Shown here piece by piece: positions 56,287 through 64,000 of a DNA stretch of 64,000 nt. Below the pieces are notes generated by a model, which was not told the origin of the DNA, ran no database searches, and was given only the letters and a program-made list of their open reading frames with translations. The position numbers and the translations under genes are program-made. Position 1 is the stretch's first letter. Each line of letters begins with the position of its first letter. This stretch comes from Rhizobium rhizoryzae (GTDB taxonomy: Bacteria; Pseudomonadota; Alphaproteobacteria; Rhizobiales; Rhizobiaceae): positions 902,501 through 966,500 of the forward strand of contig NZ_CP049249.1 in NCBI RefSeq assembly GCF_011046895.1, given 5' to 3'.

Positions 56287-57209
56287 GGCCGCAGCTTAGA
56301 CGGTGAGGGCAGTTGCTGGAGAGCCTTTTCAGCATCATCACGAAGCGGCATGCCGGTTCGTCCGCCGAAGACCGTGCATTTCAGCGCTGCGGTAACCGAA
56401 CCAAGACGAACGGCATCTGATGTATCAAGCCCTTCCGCAACCGCCAGGGCATAGGCCCCGTGGAAAGCATCGCCAGCCGCAAGTGTGTCCACCGCCACGA
56501 CTTGAAGCGCGGGTTGATGGCGAAGCTCAGCACCCTCCATCCAGTAGGCACCGGCTGCACCCAAGGTCACGCAAACAAGCGCTTGCGGAAAACGCTCCGC
56601 CAACTCCCGCACCAGGTCAGTCTCCGCCTTCGCTTGCGCGAGTGAACGGGCGGCAGGCTCGGAAAAGATAATATGATCAGCCACCTCAGCCAATAATAGA
56701 AGAGTCTCAACGGGCGCCACATCACCATCCAGAATGGCGGGAATACCCACGCGACGCGCAGCCTGCAGCACTTCACGGGCAAGCCTTGCCCAGCGCACAT
56801 CGACCAGAACTGCATCGAAGCCAGCAATCATCTCATCGGAGATTTGCGGAATGGTGTGATGAAGGCGCGGGTCGTAGAACGGCACGATCAGCCGGTCGCC
56901 CCGGTCATCGACGAGAATGGTAGACAGCGCGGACGGCGCACCGGCCACAACAGTCATGGCCGTGGTATCGATCCCCGCTTGCGCGAGGTCATCGCAGATA
57001 CGCCTTCCGGTATCATCATCGCCGACAGCGCCAAGAAGTGTAGCGCTGCCACCCAACCGCACAATGGCATAGGCTGCACTGGAGGCCATGCCTTCCGCAA
57101 CCTGCACCATCTCGTAAGGCAGGATCTTGCCCTCCCCGCTTGGCAGAGCGCGAACGCGGAAGATGGTGTCGAGCACGGCAGCACCGACGCAAAGAATGCG
57201 CTTGCTCAT
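56280..57209 (-). CDS. PfkB-family carbohydrate kinase, YihV-like
   Basis: 309 residues, start ATG 57209; ends overlapping nnrU by seven bases (convergent). Ribokinase-fold motifs: AEGMASSAAYAIVRLGG near residue 38, GAVGDDDTGRRI, and the catalytic DTLAAGDAFHGAYALA near residue 245. Several blocks resemble E. coli sulfofructose kinase YihV: VLVDVRWARLA, AILDGDVAP, IIFSEPAA, AALKCTVFGGRTGMP. The YihV sulfonate-pocket Lys and Arg have counterparts (Lys28 and the Arg of DVRW), but its Asn appears to be Pro. It is the last gene of the ABC/GntR/DapA operon, so it phosphorylates the imported sugar or a product. Confidence 0.85.
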   Translation of the reverse strand: MSKRILCVGAAVLDTIFRVRALPSGEGKILPYEMVQVAEGMASSAAYAIVRLGGSATLLGAVGDDDTGRRICDDLAQAGIDTTAMTVVAGAPSALSTILVDDRGDRLIVPFYDPRLHHTIPQISDEMIAGFDAVLVDVRWARLAREVLQAARRVGIPAILDGDVAPVETLLLLAEVADHIIFSEPAARSLAQAKAETDLVRELAERFPQALVCVTLGAAGAYWMEGAELRHQPALQVVAVDTLAAGDAFHGAYALAVAEGLDTSDAVRLGSVTAALKCTVFGGRTGMPLRDDAEKALQQLPSPSKLRPH

Positions 57210-57215
57210 TGCGCC

Positions 57216-58271
57216 TTAAATCCGACGACCGGTCTGCTTATCGAAAAGATGGACCTTCGACGGATCAATTTCGATGAAAACGGTATCGCCGAACCGGACA
57301 TCGAAACGTTCGCGGAAAAGACACGCGATGTCTTCGCCATGGGCATCCAGACGCGTGAAGATTTCCGATCCCGTGCCTTCCACCAGCGTCACGCGGCCTT
57401 CGATGCCCTGCGTCGATGCCCGGATATGTTCGGGACGAATGCCGTAGACGAGATCCCGGCCACCCATCTTCTCCGCGACGGCTTGCGGAAGCGGCAGGAT
57501 GAGCCCCTTTGTGGTGCGGAACACGCCCTCTTCCACCCGGCCGTCGATGAAGTTCATGGCAGGCGAACCGATGAAGCCTGCAACAAAGATATTGGCCGGG
57601 CGATCATAGAGTTCGAGCGGTGCGCCGATCTGCTCGATGAAACCGCCGTGCAGAACAACGATCTTGTCGGCCATGGTCATGGCTTCCACCTGATCATGCG
57701 TGACATAAACCGTCGTGGTACCGATACGCTGGTGCATGGTTTTGATTTCGCCGCGCATCTGCACGCGAAGCTTCGCATCGAGGTTCGACAGAGGCTCGTC
57801 GAACAGGAAGACCTGCGGATCGCGCACGATGGCGCGACCCATGGCAACGCGCTGGCGCTGGCCGCCGGACAATTGCTTCGGGTAGCGATCCAGCAGGGCT
57901 TCGAGCCCCAGGATTGAGGCGGCCCGCTTGACCTTCGCCTGGATTTCCGCAGCCGGAACCTTCTTGAGCTTCAGAGCAAAGCCCATGTTGTCCGCAACGG
58001 TCATATGCGGATAAAGCGCGTAGTTCTGGAAGACCATGGCGATGTCGCGATCACGCGCCGGCATATTGGAGACTTCGCGCGAACCGATATGGATCTCGCC
58101 TCCGCTCACCTCTTCAAGGCCCGCAATCATGCGCAAAAGTGTGGACTTGCCGCAGCCGGACGGGCCGACCAGCACGACGAATTCTCCATCAGCGATATCG
58201 ATATCGATGCCGTGAATGACCTTCACCGCGCCGTAGTTCTTCTGGATGTTCTGAATATTGACGGTTGCCAT
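57216..58271 (-). CDS. Sugar ABC transporter ATP-binding protein, UgpC/MalK type (second locus)
   Basis: 351 residues from ATG 58271 (MATVNIQNIQKNYG); the open frame further upstream is spurious. Walker A GPSGCGKST near residue 38, LSGGQRQRVAMGRA, Walker B VFLFDEPLSNLDA, VTHDQVEAMTM and a TOBE-type tail are intact. Partner of the two permeases encoded just before it; six bases separate it from the kinase gene. Confidence 0.95.
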   Translation of the reverse strand: MATVNIQNIQKNYGAVKVIHGIDIDIADGEFVVLVGPSGCGKSTLLRMIAGLEEVSGGEIHIGSREVSNMPARDRDIAMVFQNYALYPHMTVADNMGFALKLKKVPAAEIQAKVKRAASILGLEALLDRYPKQLSGGQRQRVAMGRAIVRDPQVFLFDEPLSNLDAKLRVQMRGEIKTMHQRIGTTTVYVTHDQVEAMTMADKIVVLHGGFIEQIGAPLELYDRPANIFVAGFIGSPAMNFIDGRVEEGVFRTTKGLILPLPQAVAEKMGGRDLVYGIRPEHIRASTQGIEGRVTLVEGTGSEIFTRLDAHGEDIACLFRERFDVRFGDTVFIEIDPSKVHLFDKQTGRRI

Positions 58272-58314
58272 GTGCGTTTCCTGAATTTGAGAATTGAGGG
58301 AGGGCGGCAAGCCC

Positions 58315-59151
58315 TCAACCTCCCTTGACGGCACCGGCGGTGAGACCGGCCACAATCTGTTTCTGGGCAAACATCGTCAGCAGCAGCACCGGCAGCGTCA
58401 CGATGAGGGCGGCAGCGGCAAGCGGGCCCCAGCTGACCTGTTCAAAGGACAGCATGTTGTAGACCGCAACCGGTAGCGTGCGCGTTTCACGGTTGGCCAG
58501 CACGATGCCGAAGACGAAGTTGTTCCACGAGAAGATCAGCGCCAGAATGAAGGACACCACGATGCCGGGCTTGGCGATGGGCAGTGCCACCAGCCGGAAG
58601 ACCTGCCACGGGGTGGCACCATCGATGCTGGCTGCCTCTTCCAGTTCCATCGGCGTCGTTTCGAAATAGCCAATCATGATCCAGACGACGATCGGCACCG
58701 TGACGACGAGGTGAATGATGATCTGCGGCCAGAGCGTGCCGATGAGCCCTGTCCACTGGAAGAGCAGAAACAGCGGAATGAGGAAGGAAAGTCCAGGCGT
58801 CATGCGGGCAATCATGATGACGACGGCAGATTTCTCAGCCTTCAGGCGCGCAATGCCGTAGCCGGAGGGAACGCCGATCACCAGCGCCAGCAAGGTCGCG
58901 GTTCCGGTCACCAGCACCGAATTCCAGAAGTAGAGAAGGAAATTGTTTTCCTCGAACACTTTCAGGTAGTTCGACCAGGCGACATTCTCGGGAAACAGGA
59001 TCGGCGGATAGGCACCGTTATCGATCTCGTATTTGAGCGAAAGCGAGATCATCCAGAGAAAGAACAGGATGACCGGCGACACCATGATGAAGGCCACGAA
59101 CAGCAGGCCCAGACTATCCAGCGTCTTGCGTCGAATAAGGCGCTTTGCCAT
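58315..59151 (-). CDS. Sugar ABC transporter permease, MalG type (second locus)
   Basis: 278 residues from ATG 59151, which overlaps the previous stop (TGATG). Six membrane helices; EAA loop MELEEAASIDGATPWQVF near residue 175; ends QKQIVAGLTAGAVKGG as is normal for this family. Together with the 59151-60086 permease it forms the channel. Confidence 0.94.
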   Translation of the reverse strand: MAKRLIRRKTLDSLGLLFVAFIMVSPVILFFLWMISLSLKYEIDNGAYPPILFPENVAWSNYLKVFEENNFLLYFWNSVLVTGTATLLALVIGVPSGYGIARLKAEKSAVVIMIARMTPGLSFLIPLFLLFQWTGLIGTLWPQIIIHLVVTVPIVVWIMIGYFETTPMELEEAASIDGATPWQVFRLVALPIAKPGIVVSFILALIFSWNNFVFGIVLANRETRTLPVAVYNMLSFEQVSWGPLAAAALIVTLPVLLLTMFAQKQIVAGLTAGAVKGG

Positions 59152-60086
59152 CACTTCGTCTCCATGTCGGACCAGTTGGCGCGTTGCCTGACCATGAGCA
59201 GGACGAAGGAAAGCGCAATGATGATGAAGAAGAACACAACCGCCATGGCTGAACCGTATCCGATATCGTAATAGGCAAAGGCGGTGTTGTAGAGATAGAT
59301 GTTGATCGTCTCGGATGCCGTTCCCGGCCCACCCTGCGTCATCGCATAGATGATGTCGAAGCTTTTGATCGCATCGATAGACCGGATGATGACGGCAATC
59401 ATCAGGAAGGGCGCAATCATCGGCATGGTCAGATAACGGAATTTCTGCCAGGCATTTGCGCCATCGATTTCAGCGCTTTCGTAAGGCTCACGCGGCACGG
59501 CGGCGAGACCACCCAGAACAATCAGCATGACCAGCGGTGTCCACTGCCATGTCTCGACGAGCACCAGCGAGGGGATGACAGTGAACTGGTTGTAGATCCA
59601 CTCCTGCGGTCCGATGCCGAGGAAGGAGAGAAGATAGTTCAGAACGCCAAGCTGCGGGTGGAACATCATCGTCCAGACCAGCGCGACGGCGACCGGTGTC
59701 GCCATCATCGGCATGACGAAGACACCGCGAAGAAGCCCGCGGAACGGAAACTTGGCATCGAAAATCAGCGCAGCCAAAGTTCCGAAGAAGAGCGGCAGCA
59801 CAACCGAGAGCGCCGTGTAGGTCGCGGTATGCCAGAGCGATTCCCAGAAGCGCATATCCTGCGCCAACCGCACATAATTGGCAAAACCGATAAATGTTCT
59901 CGGTTGGCCAAGCGTCCAGCTATTGACGCTCATCCAGAGGGTGAAGACCCATGGAAAAACGATGACGGCAGACACGACAAGCAGGGCGGGCAGGACAAAC
60001 GGCCAGTAGTTGGGAGCAAGCCGTGACGGCTTGCTCCTTTTCTGCTTGGCGTCAGCAACGCTGTTTTCGATACTCACGGATGCCAT
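59151..60086 (-). CDS. Sugar ABC transporter permease, MalF type (second locus)
   Basis: 311 residues, start ATG 60086, overlapping the binding-protein stop (TAATG) so translation is coupled. Six helices after a basic N-terminal tail; EAA loop EPYESAEIDGANAWQKF near residue 200; QGGPGTASETINIYLYNTAF at the end. Substrate not visible from sequence. Confidence 0.94.
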   Translation of the reverse strand: MASVSIENSVADAKQKRSKPSRLAPNYWPFVLPALLVVSAVIVFPWVFTLWMSVNSWTLGQPRTFIGFANYVRLAQDMRFWESLWHTATYTALSVVLPLFFGTLAALIFDAKFPFRGLLRGVFVMPMMATPVAVALVWTMMFHPQLGVLNYLLSFLGIGPQEWIYNQFTVIPSLVLVETWQWTPLVMLIVLGGLAAVPREPYESAEIDGANAWQKFRYLTMPMIAPFLMIAVIIRSIDAIKSFDIIYAMTQGGPGTASETINIYLYNTAFAYYDIGYGSAMAVVFFFIIIALSFVLLMVRQRANWSDMETK

Positions 60087-61417
60087 TATCCCTCGCTTCG
60101 CGCCAGAACCGGCTCGAACTGCGCTGTTGCATTCTTGAGTTCAGTTGCAGGATCAGCGCCGCCAATCATGTTGGTGAGAGCAACACCGTAGATGTCGCGG
60201 AACTCGGTGACGGGAATGACGACCGGCAGCGCGAGCTTGGAGATCTTGCCAGATCCTGCCACCGCATCCAGCCAGGCTCCCGGCATCTTCACGCCTTCGC
60301 GGACCTTGGCATCGGCCAGGATCGACTGGCGGAACGGAACGCCGGCACCGGCCTGCAACAGACGCGCGCCCATGTCATGCGAGATTGCCCACTGGCAGAA
60401 CAGGTAAGCCGCCTCCTTCTTGGTGGAAGCTTCTACGACGCCGAGACCATCGCCGAAGGTGCCTGCTGCCTGCGCGGCCGGACCCTTTGGCATGACGCCA
60501 TAGCCGGTCTTGCCAACAACACGCGACTTCTGCGGATCTTCGATCGGCGGCGCAAAGCCAACACCATCAAACCACATACCGATCTTGCCCTGCAGGAAAG
60601 CCGATTGCGCTTCTGCCCAGTTAAAGCCGGAAACGCCGGGAGGTGCTGCCTTGGTCATGAGGCGCTGATAGAGCTTGGCAGCCTCAACTGCTTCCTTCGA
60701 AACCGCATCAACCTTGCCCTGCCCGTTGATCGGGGCTGCACCATAGCCCAGCATGAAGGATGTCCAGACCGGCGTGTTGGCGTTCTTCAGACCGCGTGCG
60801 ACGAAACCATAGGTGTTGGTGGACGGGTCGGTGATCTTTTCTGCCGCATTGACCAGTTCTTCGAACGTGGTCGGATAGGAAAGACCCTTCTTCTCGAAGA
60901 GTTCCTTGTTCCAGTAGACGATCCAGTAATCCACCGAGAAGGGCAGCGAGCGGAGTACGCCCTTGGAATCCTTGGCGAACAGCAGGCCTGCCTCGGCAAA
61001 ATCCTTTTCCGTCAACGAAGCATCGGTCAGCGATGGATCCTTGAGGAAGCCGCTGATGTCTGCCAGCCAGTTGCCCTTTTCGAACTGACGCTTCTGTACG
61101 TGATAGCTGAGGTGCACAACATCGAAGCTCGGCTTGCCTGTGCTGAGTTCGATCACCGTCTTCTGGCGCTGTTGTTGTTCCGGCGTTGCCTCGGCATTGA
61201 CCTTGATACCGGTCAGGCTCTCGAACTCGGAGAGATATTTGATGAGCGTTTCGCTGCGTGGGCTTTTCACGAGGTTGACGTTGATGGTCTGGCCCGAAAA
61301 CTTTTTCCAGTCGACGGCAGCAGACGCGGGGCGGCCACCCAGCATTGCGGCACCGCCCAAGGCAGCGCTGGCTGCCAGAAACCCACGGCGGGTTGGCTTC
61401 AAGATTGAAGTCGTCAT
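60086..61417 (-). CDS. ABC transporter sugar-binding protein with Tat-type signal (second locus)
   Basis: 443 residues, start ATG 61417 with GGGAGG six bases before. The signal carries a twin-arginine motif (PTRRGFLAASAALGG, residues 8-22) and an AxA-type cleavage near GRPASA, so it is exported folded by Tat, unlike the Sec-type binding protein of the first locus. The mature protein is a family-1 solute-binding protein (SLPFSVDYWIVYWNKELFEKKG, YGFVARGLKN). It begins the transport part of the operon after the GntR gene. Confidence 0.93.
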   Translation of the reverse strand: MTTSILKPTRRGFLAASAALGGAAMLGGRPASAAVDWKKFSGQTINVNLVKSPRSETLIKYLSEFESLTGIKVNAEATPEQQQRQKTVIELSTGKPSFDVVHLSYHVQKRQFEKGNWLADISGFLKDPSLTDASLTEKDFAEAGLLFAKDSKGVLRSLPFSVDYWIVYWNKELFEKKGLSYPTTFEELVNAAEKITDPSTNTYGFVARGLKNANTPVWTSFMLGYGAAPINGQGKVDAVSKEAVEAAKLYQRLMTKAAPPGVSGFNWAEAQSAFLQGKIGMWFDGVGFAPPIEDPQKSRVVGKTGYGVMPKGPAAQAAGTFGDGLGVVEASTKKEAAYLFCQWAISHDMGARLLQAGAGVPFRQSILADAKVREGVKMPGAWLDAVAGSGKISKLALPVVIPVTEFRDIYGVALTNMIGGADPATELKNATAQFEPVLARSEG

Positions 61418-61471
61418 TTCTATCCTCCCGTTTTGAAAGTCGCATCTCCTCAGAGCGACAGATGAAAACTT

Positions 61472-62131
61472 CTAGATTGCGAGGGCTCGATCCCTTGCAT
61501 TTCCGATATGCGCCACGAGGCGCTGAACCGCGTCATCCACGGATCGGCTTTCGATAGCTTCGAGAACAGCCAAATGCTCCCGCATGACGGGACCGACCCG
61601 ACCCTCAATGCGGACGCGTTCCTGATTGATCAACCGCATCTTGATGGCATTGACCCGATAGGCATTCGAAATTATCGAATTGCCCATGGCGTCGATGAAG
61701 GCGTTATGCATGCCCCAGTCGGTCGCCTGCGCCCTCTGCTCGAGTTCAGGTGACGGACCGCTTTCCTCGATTTTCTGAGCAATCTCGCGATGCGCGCTTA
61801 AGAGACGATGAACCTCCTGATCGCTTGCATTGCGTGTGAACAGGGCAACAGCCTCTTTCTCAAGCAAGATGCGAAACTGAAAGGCCTCCCGGATCAGGCT
61901 GAGATCGATATGGGCAATCTGCAGCCCGCGTTGAGGAACAGTCTTGATCAGCCCTTCCGTTTCGAGCCGAGGGATCAACTCCCGGATCGCGCCAAGCGTC
62001 AGCCCGGTCAACTCCACCAACTGCCTTTGGGAAATGAACTGGCCGGGACGAACATCACGTGCCAGCAGGTGGCGTGTGAAGCTCTCATACGCCTTTTCCC
62101 GCAGTGGCACCTGTTCGTTCGTCTCGTCCAT
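61472..62131 (-). CDS. GntR-family regulator, FCD type (second locus)
   Basis: 219 residues from ATG 62131, with GAGGGG before it. N-terminal winged helix: LREKAYESFTRHLLARDVRPGQFI, then LVELTGLTLGAIRELIPRLE; C-terminal FCD helical domain with QFRILLEKEAVALF and NAFIDAMGN. It lies inside the operon, 26 bases after the DapA-like gene and before the binding-protein gene, so it is autoregulated with the pathway. Ligand probably a sugar acid or sugar; unknown. Confidence 0.88.
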   Translation of the reverse strand: MDETNEQVPLREKAYESFTRHLLARDVRPGQFISQRQLVELTGLTLGAIRELIPRLETEGLIKTVPQRGLQIAHIDLSLIREAFQFRILLEKEAVALFTRNASDQEVHRLLSAHREIAQKIEESGPSPELEQRAQATDWGMHNAFIDAMGNSIISNAYRVNAIKMRLINQERVRIEGRVGPVMREHLAVLEAIESRSVDDAVQRLVAHIGNARDRALAI

Positions 62132-62157
62132 GACGTCCCCTCTTCGGCAGGTTTGAA

Positions 62158-63042
62158 TCAGGCAGCCTTTTCGGAGAAAGCCTGATCGAATACGCTGCAA
62201 ATCCTGTCGCGATCCTGAGCCGCAATTGTAATCAGCGGAGGCCGCACGTTCAGCCATACCCCGTTGCCGCTGGTGTGAGCAACCAGGACTTTGACGGCAG
62301 GCGTAACCGGATAGTTAAGCAGGACCTCGACAAGACCTGTTACCCGATCATCGTCACGACCATCCACCGCCATGGCCCGCACGTCTGCGCCCAAGAGGTT
62401 GGCCATGCCGGAAATCGCGCCCTGTCCGCCCAGACGGGTTCCCTGGGCCAGATGCCGCTCATCACCGATCATGATGGCAAGATCGCCGTGCTCTTTCAAA
62501 AGGCGCTCGGTGTGCGTCCAATCGCCACCGGAATCCTTCACGCCCGTGACGATACCGGGAAACGCTGAGCGTAGTCTTGCAACGAGGTCGACGGAGATCT
62601 TGACCATCGTGACTGATGGAATGTTGTAGACGATGATATCCCGAGCCTTGGACCCGAGACCGGCGAATACCGCCGAAAACCAGGTGAACAGACCATCATC
62701 CGATACGTTCTTGAAATAGGATGGCGGCGCCAGCAGAATGTTGCGCGCTCCCAGATCAAGTGCCTGGGCGGACTGTTCGACAGCGTCGATGACGGAATCG
62801 ACCAGGACGCCAGCGACAATATTGGCGCCAGAAATTCCAGACGCCTGAAGAGCAGAGAGAACCTTCCCGCGTTCGCTATGCCCAATGGAGCTTCCCTCGC
62901 CCGTCGTACCAAAGACAGTCACGCTGTCGCAGTGATGGTTGAGACAGAAGCGAGCATGCTCGGTCAGCATCGGCAGAAGAATATTTCCGGTCTCATCGAA
63001 CGGCGTGGTCAGGGCGGCCGACAGGCCAAACTTGCGGGACAA
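62158..63042 (-). CDS. DapA/N-acetylneuraminate-lyase family aldolase
   Basis: 294 residues, start TTG 63042 with GGAGGAGC before it. Class-I aldolase features: GTTGEGSSIGHSERG near residue 45, Tyr139 in DIIVYNIPSVT, and Schiff-base Lys169 in IVTGVKDSGGDW. The superfamily includes DapA, sialate lyase and 2-keto-3-deoxy sugar-acid aldolases. A true DapA is unlikely, because the gene leads a sugar ABC operon with a PfkB kinase; cleavage or dehydration of a 2-keto-3-deoxy sugar acid fits better. Confidence 0.87.
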   Translation of the reverse strand: MSRKFGLSAALTTPFDETGNILLPMLTEHARFCLNHHCDSVTVFGTTGEGSSIGHSERGKVLSALQASGISGANIVAGVLVDSVIDAVEQSAQALDLGARNILLAPPSYFKNVSDDGLFTWFSAVFAGLGSKARDIIVYNIPSVTMVKISVDLVARLRSAFPGIVTGVKDSGGDWTHTERLLKEHGDLAIMIGDERHLAQGTRLGGQGAISGMANLLGADVRAMAVDGRDDDRVTGLVEVLLNYPVTPAVKVLVAHTSGNGVWLNVRPPLITIAAQDRDRICSVFDQAFSEKAA

Positions 63043-63058
63043 TTCTGTGCTCCTCCAA

Positions 63059-63092
63059 CTAACATCATCACCGTACTACGGTAACATGTTAG
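63059..63092. promoter_or_regulatory. Nested inverted repeat upstream of the DapA-like gene
   Basis: CTAACA and TGTTAG are the outer arms (63059-63064, 63087-63092), and ACCGT/ACGGT (63070-63074, 63078-63082) form an inner palindrome. It sits 17-50 bases before the first gene of the operon and is a candidate operator for the 62131 GntR regulator. Confidence 0.5.
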
Positions 63093-63366
63093 TCGTAAAG
63101 AGGCGATTGCACGCTTTTAACAATCTTTTCGAAGAGACTGATCTTTTGTTATGGGTCGGTACAGACAGAGGGCGAAATGACACCGTCAGGAGCGAAATCA
63201 GCCTTCGGCCCAAACCCGGCAGCCGCCGTCGCATAAGTCGGTCGCGAACTTCTGAAATTTGCACCTGTGTTTCGCAACGGAAATTCCCTCTGATATTCAG
63301 GCAGGGTCGATCTGTACCAGATCTCAGGAATTTTGCGACAAGACGCCGTTTCGCTGATCCTTTTCC
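63093..63366. other. Non-coding stretch without recognised features
   Basis: The 274 bases between the candidate operator of the DapA-like operon and the TetR inverted repeat contain no credible coding frame, RNA gene or strong hairpin that I can see. Confidence 0.5.
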
Positions 63367-63424
63367 ATCTTACCTCATTGACAAAATCGTATATTTTTGT
63401 ACGCTTTTGTCAATGAGGTAAGAT
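63367..63424. promoter_or_regulatory. Perfect 20-bp inverted repeat abutting the terminal TetR gene
   Basis: The arm ATCTTACCTCATTGACAAAA (63367-63386) is repeated in exact inverted form at 63405-63424, with an 18-base AT-rich spacer. Each arm contains TTGACA, a -35 element, in opposite orientations; on the minus strand TACGAT follows after 16 bases as a possible -10. The right arm ends one base before the TetR ATG and contains its GAGG ribosome site. Confidence 0.7.
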
Positions 63425-63425
63425 A

Positions 63426-64000
63426 ATGGCTACACCCAAGCAGATCGCTCGACGCGAACGCATAGAAGAAGCCGCTTATGCGGTGCTCAAGGAGGCCGGA
63501 TACAAGGCCGCGTCCATGCTCGCCATCGCCCAGCGCGCATCAGTTTCCAATGAAACGCTCTACAACTGGTATGGCAACAAGCAGGCCCTTTTCCGATCGT
63601 TGATCGAAGCGAATGCCAAAGAGGCCAGGGAACTGCTGGAATGTGCGCTTCAAACGGGAAGCGATCCGCTCCAAACGCTCGCCGCACTCGGACCAATCCT
63701 GCTGTCCCTTGTAACCAGCGAGAAAGCCGTCGTGCTCAACCGCGCGGCGGCCGGTGACATCAGCGATACGAACACACTCGGCCCGGCGATTGCACAATTT
63801 GGACGCGATACCATTGCACCTCTCGTTTGCGACCTGCTGAAAGCCGCAGGCCGGTCCGGGCTCATCATCTGCGACGACCCGACCTCTAGTGCCGACATCT
63901 ATTTTCGCCTGTTGATTGGCGACCTTCAGGTTCGCCGAGTTATCGGTGCCTTGGACGAACTGCCGCCCACGGAAATCGAGCAACGGGCGAGAGAGGCTAT
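63426..64000 (+). CDS. TetR-family regulator, C-terminus beyond the window
   Basis: Start ATG 63426, GAGG seven bases before; open to the window end with 191 codons. The N-terminal helix-turn-helix reads RRERIEEAAYAVLKEAGYKA, then IAQRASVSNETLYNWYGNKQALF, a normal TetR DNA-binding domain. The C-terminal part (LIGDLQVRRVIGALDELPPTE) resembles the AefR/RutR-like C-terminal domain. Only the extreme end is missing. The inverted repeat before it is its likely own operator. Confidence 0.88.
   Translation, partial: MATPKQIARRERIEEAAYAVLKEAGYKAASMLAIAQRASVSNETLYNWYGNKQALFRSLIEANAKEARELLECALQTGSDPLQTLAALGPILLSLVTSEKAVVLNRAAAGDISDTNTLGPAIAQFGRDTIAPLVCDLLKAAGRSGLIICDDPTSSADIYFRLLIGDLQVRRVIGALDELPPTEIEQRAREA

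Noticed and set aside
56844..57917. 357-codon plus-strand frame
   Set aside because: It is antisense across two well-defined genes (PfkB kinase and ABC ATPase).
60023..61408. 461-codon open frame on the plus strand
   Set aside because: It is antisense to the Tat-exported binding protein over its full length; no family motifs or ribosome site.

Overview
The window reads as part of a secondary-replicon-like region of a free-living or host-associated alphaproteobacterium of the order Hyphomicrobiales (Rhizobiaceae such as Agrobacterium/Rhizobium, or Brucellaceae such as Ochrobactrum). The basis is the rhizobial pca gene order (pcaQ divergent from pcaDCHGB, short pcaB), the nirK-nirV/nnrS/norEFCBQD denitrification set, many sugar ABC importers and moderate-high G+C. 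The species is an inference. No transposase, phage, tRNA, rRNA or CRISPR signal was seen.

Layout. 1-4.1 kb: the 3' end of a TonB-dependent siderophore receptor, a membrane GGDEF-EAL protein and a GntR regulator. 4.2-15.0 kb: an oligosaccharide-use locus with a discoidin-like protein, a heparinase II/III-family lyase, a complete MalFGK-type ABC importer with binding protein, a GH88 unsaturated-uronyl hydrolase, a YesL-like membrane protein and a DUF2264 protein. All the enzymes lack signal peptides, so an imported, already cut oligosaccharide is probably finished inside the cell. 15.0-19.9 kb: an amidase, then pcaR and pcaIJF. 20-24.5 kb: a serine carboxypeptidase-like protein, a TauE/SafE permease, a 52-residue Pmp3-type protein with its own terminator, and an uncharacterised membrane pair (TIGR02587/TIGR02588 type). 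24.5-33.8 kb: pobR-pobA, an alcohol dehydrogenase, an MFS transporter, pcaQ and pcaDCHGB. With pcaIJF this encodes 4-hydroxybenzoate to protocatechuate to acetyl-CoA and succinyl-CoA.

34-42.2 kb: a GH25 lipoprotein, ornithine cyclodeaminase with a divergent Lrp regulator, a RbsD/FucU mutarotase, and a distinctive group of SsuD-like flavin monooxygenase, TetR, GMC dehydrogenase and aldehyde dehydrogenase with a clear operator-promoter. 42.2-56.3 kb: denitrification genes for nitrite to NO to N2O: pseudoazurin, a Crp/Fnr (NnrR-like) regulator, nirV, nirK, nnrS, a DUF59/DUF2249/membrane-protein accessory module, norD, norQ, norB, norC, norF, norE, a 51-residue membrane protein and nnrU. Five TTG-N8-CAA boxes sit before these transcription units and suggest one regulon. 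No nitrate or nitrous-oxide reductase lies in the window. 56.3-63.0 kb: a second sugar ABC operon with a GntR regulator, a DapA-family aldolase/lyase and a PfkB kinase resembling the sulfofructose kinase YihV. 63.4 kb to the end: a TetR gene cut by the window edge, preceded by a perfect 20-bp inverted repeat that also contains its ribosome binding site.
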